Positions 15,247 to 15,511 of a DNA stretch of 15,511 nt are shown in pieces (positions within the stretch are counted from its first letter, which is position 1; every line of letters starts with the position of its first letter). The notes beneath the pieces were generated by a model. It had not been told where the DNA came from and did no database searches. It saw nothing but the letters and a program-made list of their open reading frames with translations. Both the position numbers and the translations under genes were made by a program. The DNA comes from Nitrosospira multiformis (GTDB lineage: Bacteria > Pseudomonadota > Gammaproteobacteria > Burkholderiales > UBA11063). Where the stretch lies: contig DYTA01000013.1 of NCBI GenBank assembly GCA_020726205.1, positions 1 through 15,511 on the forward strand, given 5' to 3'.

Positions 15247-15387
15247 CTAAGATATATTGTATTAACTTCATCTTCTACCGCTTACGTATATGGTAAATAC
15301 GTTGGCATTTTTTATAAAAACAAGCAATACTATTTCATAATCTCAACAGATGGTGTTTATTATGAAATAAAACCAGCACCAGAATAA
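15247..15387 (+). pseudogene. Possible 3' remnant of a decayed gene
   Basis: A 46-codon open stretch follows an in-frame TAA (15244-15246) and ends at a TAA (15385-15387). It has no ATG, GTG or TTG start near its beginning and no ribosome site. Its second half reads YVYGKYVGIFYKNKQ, then YYFIISTDGVYYEIKPAPE, with the alternating pattern of short beta strands and turns seen in real proteins. An adjoining stretch in another frame (15168-15246, containing LEKLLCLPTVPKQND) also looks protein-like, so a frameshifted gene is possible. I recognise no family. AT-rich DNA yields such Tyr/Ile/Lys-rich strings by chance, hence low confidence. Confidence 0.3.
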
Positions 15388-15454
15388 TTAACTAGCTCAT
15401 TAGCAATTAAACTATTTAACTAAATCTTATTAATTTTTTACATGGAGAAGTAAA

Positions 15455-15511
15455 ATGTTACAAGTAAATTTAGCTCCAAAAAATCCTACCTAAGCAGCCG
15501 TAACTAATATT
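15455..15511 (+). pseudogene. Gene start with early in-frame stop (runs off window)
   Basis: A strong ribosome site GGAGAAG (15444-15450) stands 4 bases before an ATG at 15455. The frame reads MLQVNLAPKNPT and then TAA (15491-15493), after which it stays open to the window edge (AAVTNI). One base change (TAA from CAA or AAA) would restore a continuous protein, so this may be the start of a gene killed by a nonsense mutation, a sequencing error, or a genuine 12-residue leader peptide before a further gene. Product unknown. Confidence 0.35.

Larger units (their letters stand above)
15097..15511. other. Region after pgk without a confident intact gene
   Basis: About 400 bases. Contents: a small inverted repeat TGTAG-N9-CTACA (15099-15117); a palindrome TTAGTT-TT-AACTAA (15237-15250); short interrupted reading frames on the + strand that look partly protein-like, described separately; and a ribosome site plus ATG at the end. 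No RNA gene, IS end, long repeat or attachment site was recognised. The picture fits a degraded gene or an intergenic region before the next gene. Confidence 0.5.

Noticed and set aside
1..15511. Search for CRISPR arrays, IS ends, integrase or phage genes, toxin-antitoxin pairs and retron-like structures.
   Set aside because: No regularly spaced repeats, transposase or integrase motifs, or convincing small toxin genes were seen. Although a tRNA gene is present, no partial tRNA copy or integrase marks an island.

Overview
The window is a chromosomal segment from an AT-rich bacterium (roughly one third G+C by eye), most likely a betaproteobacterium. Reasons: infA sits between secY and rpmJ inside the spc/alpha ribosomal cluster, whereas gammaproteobacteria usually run secY directly into rpmJ; cmk-rpsA-ihfB is a proteobacterial arrangement; the heptose adenylyltransferase is a stand-alone gene, not fused to a kinase as in enterics; and the sequences of RpmJ, RpoA and Pgk have a betaproteobacterial look. 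A Neisseriales-like origin is my guess, not something shown here.

Layout. (1) 1-4466, + strand: end of the spc operon running into the alpha operon: secY (5' end outside the window), infA, rpmJ, rpsM, rpsK, rpsD, rpoA, rplQ, then a clear terminator. (2) 4497-5629: a single membrane protein of the PIG-V-like (GT-C) mannosyltransferase type with its own extended -10 promoter. (3) 5633-5802: tRNA-Leu(CAA) with a perfect consensus sigma70 promoter and its own terminator. (4) 5834-6256: a small exported beta-barrel-like protein of unknown role. (5) 6320-9042, + strand: cmk, rpsA, ihfB and a terminator. (6) 9076-13632, - strand: a compact five-gene run transcribed in the order rdgB, rhodanese, rfaE2, birA, lysine decarboxylase, with gaps of 15 to 37 bases and one 11-base overlap. 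(7) 13633-13868: divergent intergenic region carrying a G+C-rich palindrome. (8) 13869-15096: pgk and its terminator. (9) 15097-15511: about 400 bases without a confident gene, holding what looks like coding debris and, at the very edge, a start codon with a good ribosome site followed by an early in-frame stop.

How the parts work together: regions 1 and 5 are core translation, transcription and chromosome-architecture genes; region 6 combines nucleotide-pool cleaning, LPS heptose activation, biotin attachment and lysine decarboxylation (acid and polyamine physiology) in one probable transcript without an obvious common theme; pgk is glycolytic. Most of the window is ordinary housekeeping DNA. 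I did not find a convincing new system. The points most worth a second look are the bacterial PIG-V-like protein, the lysine decarboxylase placed in a housekeeping operon without a visible antiporter or regulator, the palindrome upstream of rdgB, the near-identical cores of two terminators, and the decayed-looking 3' end.
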